Of a stretch of 64,000 bases of DNA, positions 1 to 8,692 are shown in pieces; the first letter of the stretch is position 1, and each line of letters starts with the position of its first letter. The DNA is from Flagellimonas aurea (GTDB taxonomy: Bacteria; Bacteroidota; Bacteroidia; Flavobacteriales; Flavobacteriaceae). The stretch covers positions 62,001 through 126,000 of the forward strand of contig NZ_JAFLNL010000009.1 in assembly GCF_017313785.1 (NCBI RefSeq), read 5' to 3'. The translations under genes and the position numbers were made by a program. Below the pieces are notes generated by a model. That model had not been told where the DNA came from. It saw nothing but the letters and a program-made list of their open reading frames with translations, and did no database searches.

Positions 1-2
1 GG

Positions 3-341
3 AACCGTTTGGAACAGCAAGTGCGTTATTGGTGCAAAAAGGAAGGAGAACTCTTTGTGGTCACCGGAGGTGTTTTGGAAGAAGGCTTGCCACAAATAGG
101 GGATGAAGATGTGGATGTGCCCCGAGCATATTATAAAATTGTGATGAAAGGTTCCGGGGACAATACAAAGGTTCTTGCTTTTTTGATTCCAGCGGAAGAA
201 AGTCAAAAGCCATTACAGGATTTTTTGGTTTCCGTGGATGAGGTCGAGAAAAGGACCGGAATCGATTTTTTTGAAAAACAGCCTGATGCGTGGCAGTCGC
301 GAATCGAGTCAAAAGTGGATGCCGAAGGCTGGAAATTCTAG
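3..341 (+). CDS. DNA/RNA non-specific endonuclease, C-terminal part (partial)
   Basis: The reading frame is open to the left edge, so this is the 3' end of a longer gene; the TTG at 9 is an internal Leu codon rather than a start. The visible residues (NRLEQQVRYWCKKEG, then VVTGGVL and VPRAYYKIVM) match the C-terminal half of the secreted Serratia-type NUC family, Mg-dependent enzymes that cut DNA and RNA without sequence preference. The catalytic DRGH motif, which would lie upstream, is not in the window, so activity cannot be judged. The stop codon overlaps the stop of convergent rodA: both are read from the palindrome CTAG at 338-341. Flavobacterial homologues usually carry a signal peptide, also out of view. 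Family assignment is fairly secure; substrate and role (nutrient scavenging or interbacterial defence) are not. Confidence 0.75.
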   Translation, partial: NRLEQQVRYWCKKEGELFVVTGGVLEEGLPQIGDEDVDVPRAYYKIVMKGSGDNTKVLAFLIPAEESQKPLQDFLVSVDEVEKRTGIDFFEKQPDAWQSRIESKVDAEGWKF

Positions 342-1621
342 ATACCGTCCTTCAAGCGATTGGAGTCCAGTTTCAGGAAAATAAATAATAGCATCGTGAA
401 GAAAATCAAACCGGAACCACCATAACTAAAAAACGGCAGGGGCACTCCAATAGTAGGCAACAGTCCGATCACCATTCCTATATTGATAAAGTAGTGGAAT
501 ACCAAAATCGAAATTACTCCATAGCCGTACATTCGGCTAAAATCGCTCTTCTGGCGCTCTGCTATATATATCAACCGTAAAAAGAACAGGGAGAACAATA
601 AAATTACAGTGGCAGTGCCCAAAAAGCCCCACTCTTCGCCAACGGAACTAAATATGTAATCGGTATGCTGTTCAGGTACAAAATCACCCTTGGTCCGGGT
701 GCCTTCAAGGAATCCTTTACCTGTAAATCCACCGGATTCAATTGCTTTTTCAGATTGATAGGTGTTGTAACCAATGGTCTTGCGTATTTCGTCCAATTTA
801 TCCTCATCCTTTTCCAAGCTCAACCACAGTGCAAATCGGTCTCGGTGACGCTGTTCAAAAACGTTCTCGAAAACAAAATTTACGGACAGGGAAAACAGAA
901 TGGAAACCACAATTACACCCAGTACGGGAAGTAAAGGAATCTTAACCGAAGCCTTTTTGAAGGTATAGACCAATAGGGTGAGAATAATCAATCCAATGGA
1001 GACCCAGACAGTTCCGAACATCAAGGTAGTGGCGAACAAGACGACGGCGAAGATCAAAATTCCCAAATAATAAATAGGGAAGCCTTCTCTAAAAAGTACA
1101 AAGAACAACGAAAAATATATCAACGAACTCCCAGGGTCGGGCTGTGGTAAAATCAAAATAGCGGGCAACAGAATAATTATCAAGGCATAAATTTGATGCT
1201 TTCCTGTTCGTATATCCGTTTGTATATCGCTTAAAAACTTAGCTAATGCCAACGAAGTGGTAACCTTGGCCAGTTCCGAAGGCTGCAGGTTAAAAAAACC
1301 AAGATCGTACCATGATGTGGCTCCAGCTATTGTTTTTCCGAAAACAAATAATCCTAACAAGAGAATTATGGAGACCACATAGAAAATTGAAGAAAATCGT
1401 TCAAAAAAGGTCGATTCAACAAAAAGCACGAATATGATTCCCAAAAAAGCCACACCCATAAAAAAGAGTTGCTTTCCATAAAGGGTCGAGAAATCAAAAA
1501 TTGATGTGTCCGCATCTCCTACCGAAGTTGAGTAAATGTTGAGCCACCCTATAAAAACCAAAAGCGCATAGAGGATTACACTGATCCAATCCAATCTGCC
1601 AAACGGGCCTCTACCAGACAT
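338..1621 (-). CDS. rodA: Rod-shape peptidoglycan glycosyltransferase RodA
   Basis: This 427-residue polytopic membrane protein belongs to the SEDS family (FtsW/RodA/SpoVE), which polymerizes lipid II into glycan strands for side-wall growth, working with the transpeptidase PBP2. About ten hydrophobic segments are visible. Family hallmarks include the LQPSELAK stretch, the KGFLEGTRTKGDFVPEQHTDYIFSS region and the C-terminal GLLPTIGVPLPFFSYGGSG motif. It is the last gene of the leftward purH-mreBCD-mrdA-rodA run and overlaps mrdA by 11 bases, which points to translational coupling with its partner. RodA rather than FtsW is chosen because of the mre/PBP2 neighbours and the absence of division genes. 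Its stop shares the CTAG palindrome with the convergent nuclease gene, and no terminator is visible between them. Confidence 0.95.
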   Translation of the reverse strand: MSGRGPFGRLDWISVILYALLVFIGWLNIYSTSVGDADTSIFDFSTLYGKQLFFMGVAFLGIIFVLFVESTFFERFSSIFYVVSIILLLGLFVFGKTIAGATSWYDLGFFNLQPSELAKVTTSLALAKFLSDIQTDIRTGKHQIYALIIILLPAILILPQPDPGSSLIYFSLFFVLFREGFPIYYLGILIFAVVLFATTLMFGTVWVSIGLIILTLLVYTFKKASVKIPLLPVLGVIVVSILFSLSVNFVFENVFEQRHRDRFALWLSLEKDEDKLDEIRKTIGYNTYQSEKAIESGGFTGKGFLEGTRTKGDFVPEQHTDYIFSSVGEEWGFLGTATVILLFSLFFLRLIYIAERQKSDFSRMYGYGVISILVFHYFINIGMVIGLLPTIGVPLPFFSYGGSGLIFFTMLLFIFLKLDSNRLKDGI

Positions 1622-3479
1622 ACTCGTTTATCTTGAAAGGTTCGCCGCTATAGGGTTTGGCATACTCGTGTTCCAAAGTTTTTTCCAACATGCGTTTTTC
1701 CAGGTCCGTCCTTGTAATTTCCCCTTTTATGTATTTTTCGATCAATAGGGAGGCAATATGCCCAGCATATCGAGAACCATAATACCCATTTTCAATATAA
1801 ACTGCCAATGCTATCTGAGGATTCTCAACAGGAGCAAAGGCTACAAAAACGGAGTGGTCCGTCAATTGCATCCGTTCACCATCAATTCGGATATAATTTT
1901 CAACAGTTCCGGTTTTCCCGGCAATATCGATACCTGGAATTTTTACCCATCGAGCAGTTCCATATTCATAGACGTTGGCCATTCCCTCGATCACAGGGTC
2001 AAAGTGTTTTCTGTCTATGGTGGTGTAATTAGGTTCGGTGTACTTAGGGTCTATTTTTCCATTGTTACCGATGCTCTTTATGATATGGGGCGTATAAAAA
2101 TAACCTCTATTGGCAATCGCCGCGGTCATGTTGGCCAACTGCAATGGGGTAGCTGCGATTTCCCCTTGACCGATAGAGTTGGATATGATGGTGGAGGCAG
2201 CCCATCTGCCATCCCCATACCATTTGTCGTAATAAGCGACATCTGGAATTCTTCCTGGAGCTCCCGTTGGAAGGTCTGTACCCAAATAACCGCCCAAGCC
2301 AAAACTCTTCATGTGCTTTTCCCAAACATTCATGCCTTGGTCGGTAGTGTTGTACTTGTCAAAGATTTTACGGAAAACACCTGCAAAATAGGCGTTACAG
2401 GATTGATATATCCCAGAGTTTAAATCCCTAATACCGCCTCCACAGTGGCAACCCCTAAGTGTATTGCCTACATAAAAACCATGGTAACACCTGAAATTGG
2501 TGTCCTCATTTATTACTCCTTCTTGAAGGGCTACTAGTGCGTTTAGGGTTTTAAAAGGTGATCCAGGAGAGGGTTGAGCTAAAATAGAACGATCCCATGT
2601 GGGTTTGGATATGGTATCGTAATGCAGTTTGCTATAATTCTTGGAACGCTCCCTGCCAACCAATAGTGCAGGGTCATAAGTTGGACCGGATATCATTGCC
2701 AAAATTTCTCCCGACTTTGGTTCAATGGCAACGATGCCACCACGTTTACCGTGCATCAACTTTTCGCCATACTCTTGCAGGGTTTTATCCAGTGTAATAT
2801 GGATTTCTTTGCCTTGTTGTGGCAAGGTGTCCAGTTTTCCATCCTTATAAGGGCCTATATCTCTGTTGAAACGATCTTTTTGAATATGTTTTACCCCTTT
2901 TTGACCCCTTAAAATTTCCTCATACTGTTGCTCAATACCCGTTCTACCTTTTAGTTCGCCTGCAACATAGTAGGGGTTGTTCTTAAGGTCCCACTCGTTC
3001 ACTTCGCTGATGTATCCAAGCACATTTGCGGCACTTTTGGTGTTGTAGTAACGCAGGGAACGTTTTTGAATATAAAAGCCATTGTAGTGGCGCATTTTTT
3101 CTTGAAGTTTGGCATAATCTTCCTTGGAAAGCTGGGGCACCAAAACAGAGGGTAACCTTGGGGAATATACTCTTGCTTTTTCCATTTTGGAAAGGAACTC
3201 CTCCTTCTCAATGCCCAAAAGACCACAAAATTCCAAAGTGTCCAATGGCTTTACTTCCCGGGGGATTACCATGACATCGTATGCAGGTTGGTTTCCGACC
3301 AAAAGTTTTCCATCGCGATCATAGATATAGCCTCTTTCTGGGTAATCGTACACTTTTTTTATTGCAGGATCATCCAATATTTGATCTGGCGAAAACCGGA
3401 ACAATTGCAAATAGGAAAGCCTTCCTATAAAGGTGAAGCCTATAAGTACAATGACGGATGAAAGCAATAATTTTTTCAT
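1611..3479 (-). CDS. mrdA: Penicillin-binding protein 2, peptidoglycan transpeptidase
   Basis: A 622-residue class B penicillin-binding protein that cross-links peptide stems in the periplasm during rod elongation. It has an N-terminal membrane anchor (about residues 4-22), a PBP dimerization domain (YPERGYIYDRDG onwards) and a C-terminal transpeptidase domain. The active-site motifs are present: SPFK with nucleophile Ser307, SCN at about 360-362, and K522-T-G. Length is normal for PBP2. It sits between mreD and rodA with an 11-base overlap to rodA, forming the elongasome gene set. Beta-lactams of the mecillinam type target this class. Nothing looks damaged. Confidence 0.95.
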   Translation of the reverse strand: MKKLLLSSVIVLIGFTFIGRLSYLQLFRFSPDQILDDPAIKKVYDYPERGYIYDRDGKLLVGNQPAYDVMVIPREVKPLDTLEFCGLLGIEKEEFLSKMEKARVYSPRLPSVLVPQLSKEDYAKLQEKMRHYNGFYIQKRSLRYYNTKSAANVLGYISEVNEWDLKNNPYYVAGELKGRTGIEQQYEEILRGQKGVKHIQKDRFNRDIGPYKDGKLDTLPQQGKEIHITLDKTLQEYGEKLMHGKRGGIVAIEPKSGEILAMISGPTYDPALLVGRERSKNYSKLHYDTISKPTWDRSILAQPSPGSPFKTLNALVALQEGVINEDTNFRCYHGFYVGNTLRGCHCGGGIRDLNSGIYQSCNAYFAGVFRKIFDKYNTTDQGMNVWEKHMKSFGLGGYLGTDLPTGAPGRIPDVAYYDKWYGDGRWAASTIISNSIGQGEIAATPLQLANMTAAIANRGYFYTPHIIKSIGNNGKIDPKYTEPNYTTIDRKHFDPVIEGMANVYEYGTARWVKIPGIDIAGKTGTVENYIRIDGERMQLTDHSVFVAFAPVENPQIALAVYIENGYYGSRYAGHIASLLIEKYIKGEITRTDLEKRMLEKTLEHEYAKPYSGEPFKINEYVW

Positions 3480-3533
3480 GATAGACCTAAATTCTTGAGT
3501 TGCACATATAACCCAACGATAAAAGCTACGTTT

Positions 3534-4040
3534 TTATTCGCTCTTTGGACTAAAAAGTGAACTGAATAATACACAAAGTATTAAAGTTACCGTTCCTGTG
3601 GCAAAAACTTTTTTCAAAATTAACAGGATATGGGCGATACTTAAAATTTCAAACGAAAAGAATATGAGATGATGAATAAAAATAAGAAGCGCCATAAAGG
3701 TAATTCGCTGCAACTTGGTCGTGTTCTTGAAACTGAAATTTTGAAAATCATAGTTCACGCCAAAGCAAAATCGCATGATGGCAGGTCTTGCATAAGCAAT
3801 GGTGACCGATGCCAAGGCGTTCAATGCAAGGCTGTCCGAGAAAACATCGATGACCAATCCCAATAGAAAAGCCGTAAGCATAAAAATGGCACGATTCCTT
3901 TTAATGGGATACCAGTAAAAGAAGATTACATAAACCATAGGGTTGATGAAACCCAGAAAATTGAGATTATTGAATATGAGCACCTGTGTGATGACCAACA
4001 ACACAAACCTGAGAACATTTATGAAAACGGTATTGCTCAT
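3534..4040 (-). CDS. mreD: Rod shape-determining protein MreD
   Basis: A 168-residue integral membrane protein with about five hydrophobic helices, the size expected of MreD, a membrane component of the elongasome that associates with MreC. Sequence alone is weakly conserved in this family; the call rests on size, topology and its place directly after mreC, with which it overlaps by four bases. Bacteroidota MreD proteins start in this style (MSNTVFINVLRFVLLVITQV). A 54-base gap separates it from mrdA with no terminator, so the run is probably one transcript. Confidence 0.88.
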   Translation of the reverse strand: MSNTVFINVLRFVLLVITQVLIFNNLNFLGFINPMVYVIFFYWYPIKRNRAIFMLTAFLLGLVIDVFSDSLALNALASVTIAYARPAIMRFCFGVNYDFQNFSFKNTTKLQRITFMALLIFIHHLIFFSFEILSIAHILLILKKVFATGTVTLILCVLFSSLFSPKSE

Positions 4041-4849
4041 TCTATGGTTCTGGCTTCAAGTTCCTGTATTTCCTCTCTGTCAATGTTCTCGATCAGGTAC
4101 ACATTTTTAATGTTGGCCATGTCGGAGAATAGCTCCACGTCAATATTGTAGAAACTTTTGGAATCGTTAAGATCATATTTCTTGATAACACCTATGGGAA
4201 CGTTTTCCGGAAAAATGCTGGACATTCCCCCGGTAACAATGGTATCTCCAACAACCAAAGGGACCAGTCTGGGAATATCTATCAGTTGCACCACGGAATA
4301 ATCTTTTGTATCCCATACCAACGAACCAAAATATTCGGTGCCCTTTATTTTTGCGTTGATGTTGGATTTGGTGTTGAGCACACTTTGCACCGTCGCAAAA
4401 TTATTCGACACGTTTTCCACAATTCCCAAAATACCGTCGGTAGTGATTACCCCCATATCTTGATGCACCCCGTCTTTCTCTCCCTTGTCAATTAAAACAT
4501 AATTTCGAGGCGAGGTAAAACTATTTTTTATAAGACGGGCATTCAATACTTGATAAACGGCCAAAGTGGAATCCAAAGGTTCAATGCTATCATATTCTGT
4601 GTTGAAAAGAATTCTGCGCAATCGCTGATTCTCCTCGACCAATCTTTTGTTCTCCTCTTGCAAGTCAAAATAAGAGGAAACATCGGAACCGGCACCATAA
4701 ATACTACCGGAGACCCAACGGGATGAATTAAAGAATTTGGATTGATGGTACGAATGGGACCGAATCGTCATCACCAAAGAAATAAACGCAAAAAACACAT
4801 ACAAAAATGCATTTCGATAGCGTAAAACAAAATTGATGATGCGTTGCAT
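4037..4849 (-). CDS. mreC: Rod shape-determining protein MreC
   Basis: A 270-residue bitopic protein. A short cytoplasmic N-terminus is followed by a membrane helix (about residues 11-27), a coiled-coil stretch rich in Glu, Asn and Arg (about 64-85) and the periplasmic beta domain typical of MreC, with conserved pieces such as VLIDKGEKDGVHQDMGVI and DTIVTGGMSSIFPENVPIG. MreC links cytoplasmic MreB filaments to periplasmic PBP2 and stimulates wall synthesis. It lies between mreB and mreD with a four-base overlap to mreD. Length is a little short of the E. coli protein but usual for Bacteroidota. Confidence 0.95.
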   Translation of the reverse strand: MQRIINFVLRYRNAFLYVFFAFISLVMTIRSHSYHQSKFFNSSRWVSGSIYGAGSDVSSYFDLQEENKRLVEENQRLRRILFNTEYDSIEPLDSTLAVYQVLNARLIKNSFTSPRNYVLIDKGEKDGVHQDMGVITTDGILGIVENVSNNFATVQSVLNTKSNINAKIKGTEYFGSLVWDTKDYSVVQLIDIPRLVPLVVGDTIVTGGMSSIFPENVPIGVIKKYDLNDSKSFYNIDVELFSDMANIKNVYLIENIDREEIQELEARTIE

Positions 4850-4914
4850 GCAATCGTATCGTTAAGAAGGTTTTTCAACTCCTTGAAGGTAATAGAACTG
4901 TAAAGATTACAGCG

Positions 4915-5943
4915 CTATTTTATTAAAATACTTTTATAGCGTTCCAAGTTTTTAAGTGCAATTCCCGTACCTCGAACAACAGCTCTCAAAGGATCTTCGG
5001 CAATGTAAACGGGCAGATCGGTTTTTTGGGAAAGCCTTCTGTCCAGGCCTCGGAGCATGGACCCACCACCTGCCAAATAAATACCTGTGTTGTAGATATC
5101 GGCGGCAAGTTCCGGTGGTGTTTGCGATAAGGTTTCCATTACCGCATCCTCGACCCTTAAAATACTTTTGTCCAAAGCCTTTGCGATTTCCCGGTAAGAA
5201 ACCTGTACCTGTTTTGGTTTTCCAGTCAAAAGATCGCGTCCTTGAATGGATTTATCCTCTGGTGGGGATTTTAAGTCTTCCGTAGCTGAACCGATCTCGA
5301 TTTTGATGGCCTCGGCCGTACTTTCGCCCACATACAAGTTGTGCTGGGTACGCATATAATAAATAATGTCGTTCGTGAATACGTCGCCCGCAATTTTCAC
5401 GGACTTGTCACAAACGATACCACCCAATGCGATGACCGCAATTTCCGTGGTACCACCACCTATGTCCACAATCATGTTCCCCTTCGGTTGCATAATGTCC
5501 AGACCGATACCGATGGCAGCAGCCATAGGCTCATGAATCAAATAAACTTCTTTACCGTTTACGCGTTCCGCAGATTCACGTACCGCACGCATTTCCACTT
5601 CGGTAATGCCCGAAGGAATACAGATGACCATTCGAAGCGCGGGCGGAAACCATTTTTTCTTGAGCGCCGGAATGTTTTTGATGAACATGCTGATCATCTT
5701 TTCCGATGCATCAAAATCGGCGATAACCCCGTCCTTCAACGGTCGTATGGTTTTGATGTTTTCATGGGTTTTCCCCTGCATCATATTGGCTTCGCGGCCT
5801 ACCGCGATTATTTTACCCGATACACGGTCCCTTGCCACAATGGAAGGACTGTCTACAACCACTTTGTCCAAGTGGATGATCAGGGTATTTGCAGTACCAA
5901 GGTCAATCGCAATTTCCTCGGTCATGAAATCAAAAAATCCCAT
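4915..5943 (-). CDS. mreB: Actin-like cell-shape protein MreB
   Basis: A 342-residue bacterial actin homologue that polymerizes on the inner face of the membrane and positions wall synthesis. The actin-fold nucleotide motifs are clear: phosphate-1 EIAIDLGTANTLI at the N-terminus, phosphate-2 IVDIGGGTTEIAVIALGG around residue 160, and the adenosine motif IYLAGGGSMLRGLD near 290. A membrane-binding N-terminal segment (MGFFDFM) precedes the first strand. It heads the shape genes and is followed 65 bases on by mreC. The 55-base gap to upstream purH shows no terminator, so it could be transcribed with purH or from a promoter I cannot identify. Confidence 0.97.
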   Translation of the reverse strand: MGFFDFMTEEIAIDLGTANTLIIHLDKVVVDSPSIVARDRVSGKIIAVGREANMMQGKTHENIKTIRPLKDGVIADFDASEKMISMFIKNIPALKKKWFPPALRMVICIPSGITEVEMRAVRESAERVNGKEVYLIHEPMAAAIGIGLDIMQPKGNMIVDIGGGTTEIAVIALGGIVCDKSVKIAGDVFTNDIIYYMRTQHNLYVGESTAEAIKIEIGSATEDLKSPPEDKSIQGRDLLTGKPKQVQVSYREIAKALDKSILRVEDAVMETLSQTPPELAADIYNTGIYLAGGGSMLRGLDRRLSQKTDLPVYIAEDPLRAVVRGTGIALKNLERYKSILIK

Positions 5944-5998
5944 AAAAATCGTCTGTTTTTCGGATTAACGGTAAAAATTATCGGCTAAAGTACTAAAA

Positions 5999-7528
5999 TT
6001 AATGTTTAAAATGTCGAGTACCTGTCATCACCATCGCCAATCCATTTTCGTTGCAATAATCTATGCTCAATTGATCCTTGATGGAGCCTCCTGGTTGTAT
6101 CACACTTTTAATGCCCGCTTTGTCCGCAATCTCCACACAATCAGGGAATGGGAAGAAGGCATCACTCGCCATCACGGCACCTTCCAAATCAAAATTGAAA
6201 GATTGGGCTTTGTGTATGGCTTGGTTCAGTGCATCAACACGTGAAGTCTGTCCCGTTCCACTGGCGCACAATTGTTTGTTCTTGGCCAAAACAATGGTGT
6301 TACTTTTGGTATGCTTGCACAATTTGGAGGCAAAAATCAAATCCTCGATTTCTTGTGGGGTCGGTTTCTTGTCCGTTACTGGGTTCAGGTCCTCTTTGGA
6401 ATCGGTTTTGGAATCCTTATCCTGAACCAGAACGCCGTTCAAGCAAGTCCTGACCAAAGTTTCTGGCAATTCAATTTTGTTTTGAATCAAAATGATTCTG
6501 TTTTTCTTGCCCTTCAAAATTTCCAAAGCTTCATCGGAATAACTGGGAGCGATTACCACTTCGCAGAATAAATTGTGGATTTCCTCAGCCGTTGGTTTGT
6601 CAATTTCAACATTGGAAATCAAAATACCGCCAAAGGCAGAAACTGGATCTCCCGCCAGGGCATCCACGTAGGCTTGTTTGATGGTGCTTCGCGTGGCCAA
6701 TCCACAGGCATTGTTATGTTTTAAGATGGCAAAGGTTGGGTCATCATTTTTGAATTCTCCCATCAAGTTTACGGCGGCATCCACATCCAAAAGGTTGTTG
6801 TAAGATAGCTCTTTCCCGTGCAACTTGGTGAACATGGCATCAAAATCACCAAAGAAGAATCCTTTTTGGTGCGGGTTTTCCCCATAACGCAACACCTGAC
6901 CTTTGGTTTCGCTGATTTTCAATACGGTTTCTTCTTTCTCCTGGTTGAAATAGTTGAAAATGGCCGTATCGTAATGTGATGAAATATTGAAGGCCTTGGT
7001 GGCAAAACGTTTGCGGTCTTCCAAGGTCGTGGTGCCGTTTCCTGCGGTAATTACGTTCAAAAAGTCTTCGTAATCCTCCATGGACGATACGCAAAGTACA
7101 TCCTTGAAGTTTTTGGCGGCCGCCCTGATCAGGGAAATACCACCAATATCGATTTTCTCGATTATATCTTGTTCCGAAGCGCCACTGGCAACGGTTTTTT
7201 CAAAGGGATAGAGATCCACGATCACAATGTCCAACTGCGGAATATCGAACTCCTTCATTTGGGACACATCACTTTCGTTGTCCTGTCTGTTCAAAATTCC
7301 TCCAAAAACCTTCGGGTGCAATGTTTTTACACGACCGCCCAATATGGATGGGTAGCTGGTCACGTCCTCAACGGGTACCACATCGATACCCAAATCGTGG
7401 ATAAATTTTTCGGTTCCTCCTGTAGAATAAAGAGTTACCCCAAGTTCATCCAATTTTTTAACGATGGGTTCCAGACCATCTTTATGAAATACGGAAATTA
7501 ATGCAGCGGAGGCTTTTTTAGCAGTCAT
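5999..7528 (-). CDS. purH: Bifunctional AICAR transformylase/IMP cyclohydrolase
   Basis: A 509-residue enzyme for the last two steps of de novo purine synthesis: formylation of AICAR with 10-formyl-THF, then ring closure to IMP. The N-terminal methylglyoxal-synthase-like cyclohydrolase domain (about 1-125) shows ALISVFHKDGLEPIV, LYSTGGTEKFI and the GGRVKTLHPKVFGGIL signature. The transformylase domain (about 130-509) carries the KHNNACGLA motif and ends in SDAFFPFPDCVEIADKAG and ITGTRHFKH-like residues (MVMTGTRHFKH). Placement upstream of mreB is common in Flavobacteriia and probably not functional. A TACTTTTG -7 box lies 34 bases before the start. Confidence 0.97.
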   Translation of the reverse strand: MTAKKASAALISVFHKDGLEPIVKKLDELGVTLYSTGGTEKFIHDLGIDVVPVEDVTSYPSILGGRVKTLHPKVFGGILNRQDNESDVSQMKEFDIPQLDIVIVDLYPFEKTVASGASEQDIIEKIDIGGISLIRAAAKNFKDVLCVSSMEDYEDFLNVITAGNGTTTLEDRKRFATKAFNISSHYDTAIFNYFNQEKEETVLKISETKGQVLRYGENPHQKGFFFGDFDAMFTKLHGKELSYNNLLDVDAAVNLMGEFKNDDPTFAILKHNNACGLATRSTIKQAYVDALAGDPVSAFGGILISNVEIDKPTAEEIHNLFCEVVIAPSYSDEALEILKGKKNRIILIQNKIELPETLVRTCLNGVLVQDKDSKTDSKEDLNPVTDKKPTPQEIEDLIFASKLCKHTKSNTIVLAKNKQLCASGTGQTSRVDALNQAIHKAQSFNFDLEGAVMASDAFFPFPDCVEIADKAGIKSVIQPGGSIKDQLSIDYCNENGLAMVMTGTRHFKH

Positions 7529-7561
7529 CTTCTCTGTCTTAGAATCAATTTATTAAGCGCA

Positions 7562-7569
7562 CAAAAGTA
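7562..7569 (-). promoter_or_regulatory. Putative -7 box of the purH promoter (TACTTTTG)
   Basis: On the minus strand these eight bases read TACTTTTG, an exact fit to the Bacteroidota housekeeping -7 consensus TAnnTTTG. Transcription would start near 7555 and give a leader of roughly 27 bases to purH. No clear -33 TTTG is present at the usual distance, so the assignment rests on the -7 box and position. Confidence 0.5.
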
Positions 7570-7621
7570 CTTTTTTTGAATCTAAAAATCAGAACGGTTT
7601 ATCAACAAAATATCAGAAGTT

Positions 7622-8074
7622 TTACAGAATTTTGGCGACTTCGGCATTGATGAATTCCAAAAAGCGCTCGTCTTCCTCGGTAAATGGGTCTGGAGTGTTG
7701 GAATCGATATCGATTTGGCCCACATTTTCCCCGTTCACAAATAGAGGGACAACAATTTCAGCTTTAACGGTAATGCTACAGGCGATGTAGTTGTCCTGAG
7801 CGGCAACATCGGGTACCACAAAGTTCTGATTGCTCACGGCTACCTGCCCACAAATGCCCTTGCCAAAAGGAATGATGGTGTGATCGGTGGGAGCACCTGC
7901 GTAGGGGCCCAGTTTCAATTCTTCTTTGTCACCATTTTTAAAATAGAACCCTACCCAATCGTAATGAGCTACGTTGCTGCGCAAAAGTTCACAGATTTCG
8001 CCCAAACGGTCATCCACGGATTTGTTCCCATCCTTTACGATATCGAGCACTTTGGGCTCCAATGATTTTAGCAT
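7622..8074 (-). CDS. GAF-domain free methionine-(R)-sulfoxide reductase
   Basis: A 150-residue single GAF-domain protein of the fRMsr (YebR-like) family, which reduces free methionine-R-sulfoxide in the cytoplasm and so repairs oxidized methionine. The frame is open further upstream to 8173, but the ATG at 8074 gives the usual family N-terminus (MLKSLEPKVLDIV), and the extra residues are unlike the family. The motif GKGICGQ holds Cys75 and DNYIACS holds Cys99; their spacing of 24 equals that of two redox cysteines in the E. coli and yeast enzymes. The first of the three cysteines known there is absent (His at the matching position, 65). The bulk of the GAF pocket (WVGFYF, AEIVVPLF, GQIDIDS) is intact. 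It ends 93 bases from the purH start and reads the same way. Confidence 0.85.
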   Translation of the reverse strand: MLKSLEPKVLDIVKDGNKSVDDRLGEICELLRSNVAHYDWVGFYFKNGDKEELKLGPYAGAPTDHTIIPFGKGICGQVAVSNQNFVVPDVAAQDNYIACSITVKAEIVVPLFVNGENVGQIDIDSNTPDPFTEEDERFLEFINAEVAKIL

Positions 8075-8190
8075 GACATTTTTTTTTGCAAATGTATTGA
8101 ATAGCGGATTTGTACGACAAAAGAAAGTGAACTTACAGGTCAAAAACAGATAAAGTTCTGTTAAGCAAAACAATAAATGTTAATATTTTG

Positions 8191-8198
8191 TAGTTTTG
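8191..8198 (+). promoter_or_regulatory. Possible -7 box upstream of the copper-island genes (TAGTTTTG)
   Basis: TAGTTTTG fits TAnnTTTG and ends seven bases before the ATG at 8206, which would give an almost leaderless transcript. No -33 element is evident and the surrounding DNA is AT-rich, so this may be chance. It is listed because it is the only such box before the first gene of the island. Confidence 0.3.
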
Positions 8199-8205
8199 TT
8201 GTCGA

Positions 8206-8598
8206 ATGAAACAGATTTTTCATCAAATAGTATCCTCATTAATGGCCCTTTTGGTCTTGGCCTCTACGGTTTCGTGGACGGTGGACAAGCATATTTGTAT
8301 GGGCCGTGTGATGGATATTTCCTTTTTTGCCCATGCCGATGATTGTGGAATGAATATGGACATGGAGATGGAAAAATCCTGTTGTAATGATGAATCTTTC
8401 ACCGTTCAAGGTCAAGATGACCTAAAAATTTCTTTCGAGAAGTTTGATTTGGACCAACAAGTCTTTTTGATAAGTTTTGTCCAATCCTATTTTCAGCTTT
8501 TCGAAATTGATTCCGAAGAGCCAAGTTCGTTCAGGGAGTACAACCCTCCACCATTGATACGGGACGTCCAGGTTCTGGATCAGACTTTCCTTATTTGA
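8206..8598 (+). CDS. HYC_CC_PP-type small secreted protein
   Basis: A 130-residue protein with an N-terminal signal or anchor helix (about residues 8-25). It carries the three short motifs that name the HYC_CC_PP group as I recall it: KHICMGR (H-x-C), SCCND (CC) and YNPPPL (PP). Between them is a Met/His/Cys-rich stretch (HADDCGMNMDMEMEKSCC), which looks suited to binding soft metals. Function is unknown; members usually sit next to heavy-metal efflux genes in Bacteroidota, and here the gene is 94 bases upstream of a CusA-type pump. A periplasmic copper or silver chaperone is an inference only. Family call is good, function is open. Confidence 0.75.
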   Translation: MKQIFHQIVSSLMALLVLASTVSWTVDKHICMGRVMDISFFAHADDCGMNMDMEMEKSCCNDESFTVQGQDDLKISFEKFDLDQQVFLISFVQSYFQLFEIDSEEPSSFREYNPPPLIRDVQVLDQTFLI

Positions 8599-8692
8599 TT
8601 TAAGCATTGATTGAATGTACCCGGCCAATTTGGTTGGGCAGTTGCGTTTATACGCATTTTTTGTATCGATCTAATGTTTAAATCAAACCCTT

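Noticed and set aside
1758..2423. Plus-strand 221-codon open frame inside mrdA
   Set aside because: It is entirely antisense to the transpeptidase domain with intact motifs; its product is low in recognisable features and no promoter or spacing supports it.
5341..5988. Plus-strand 215-codon frame opposite mreB
   Set aside because: Antisense to the conserved actin-fold gene; the His/Arg-rich product is typical of reverse-frame translation.
8643..8662. TGCGT-TTAT-ACGCA followed by six T before cusA, as an attenuator or terminator
   Set aside because: A five-pair stem is too weak to call with confidence; it could reduce read-through into cusA but also be chance.
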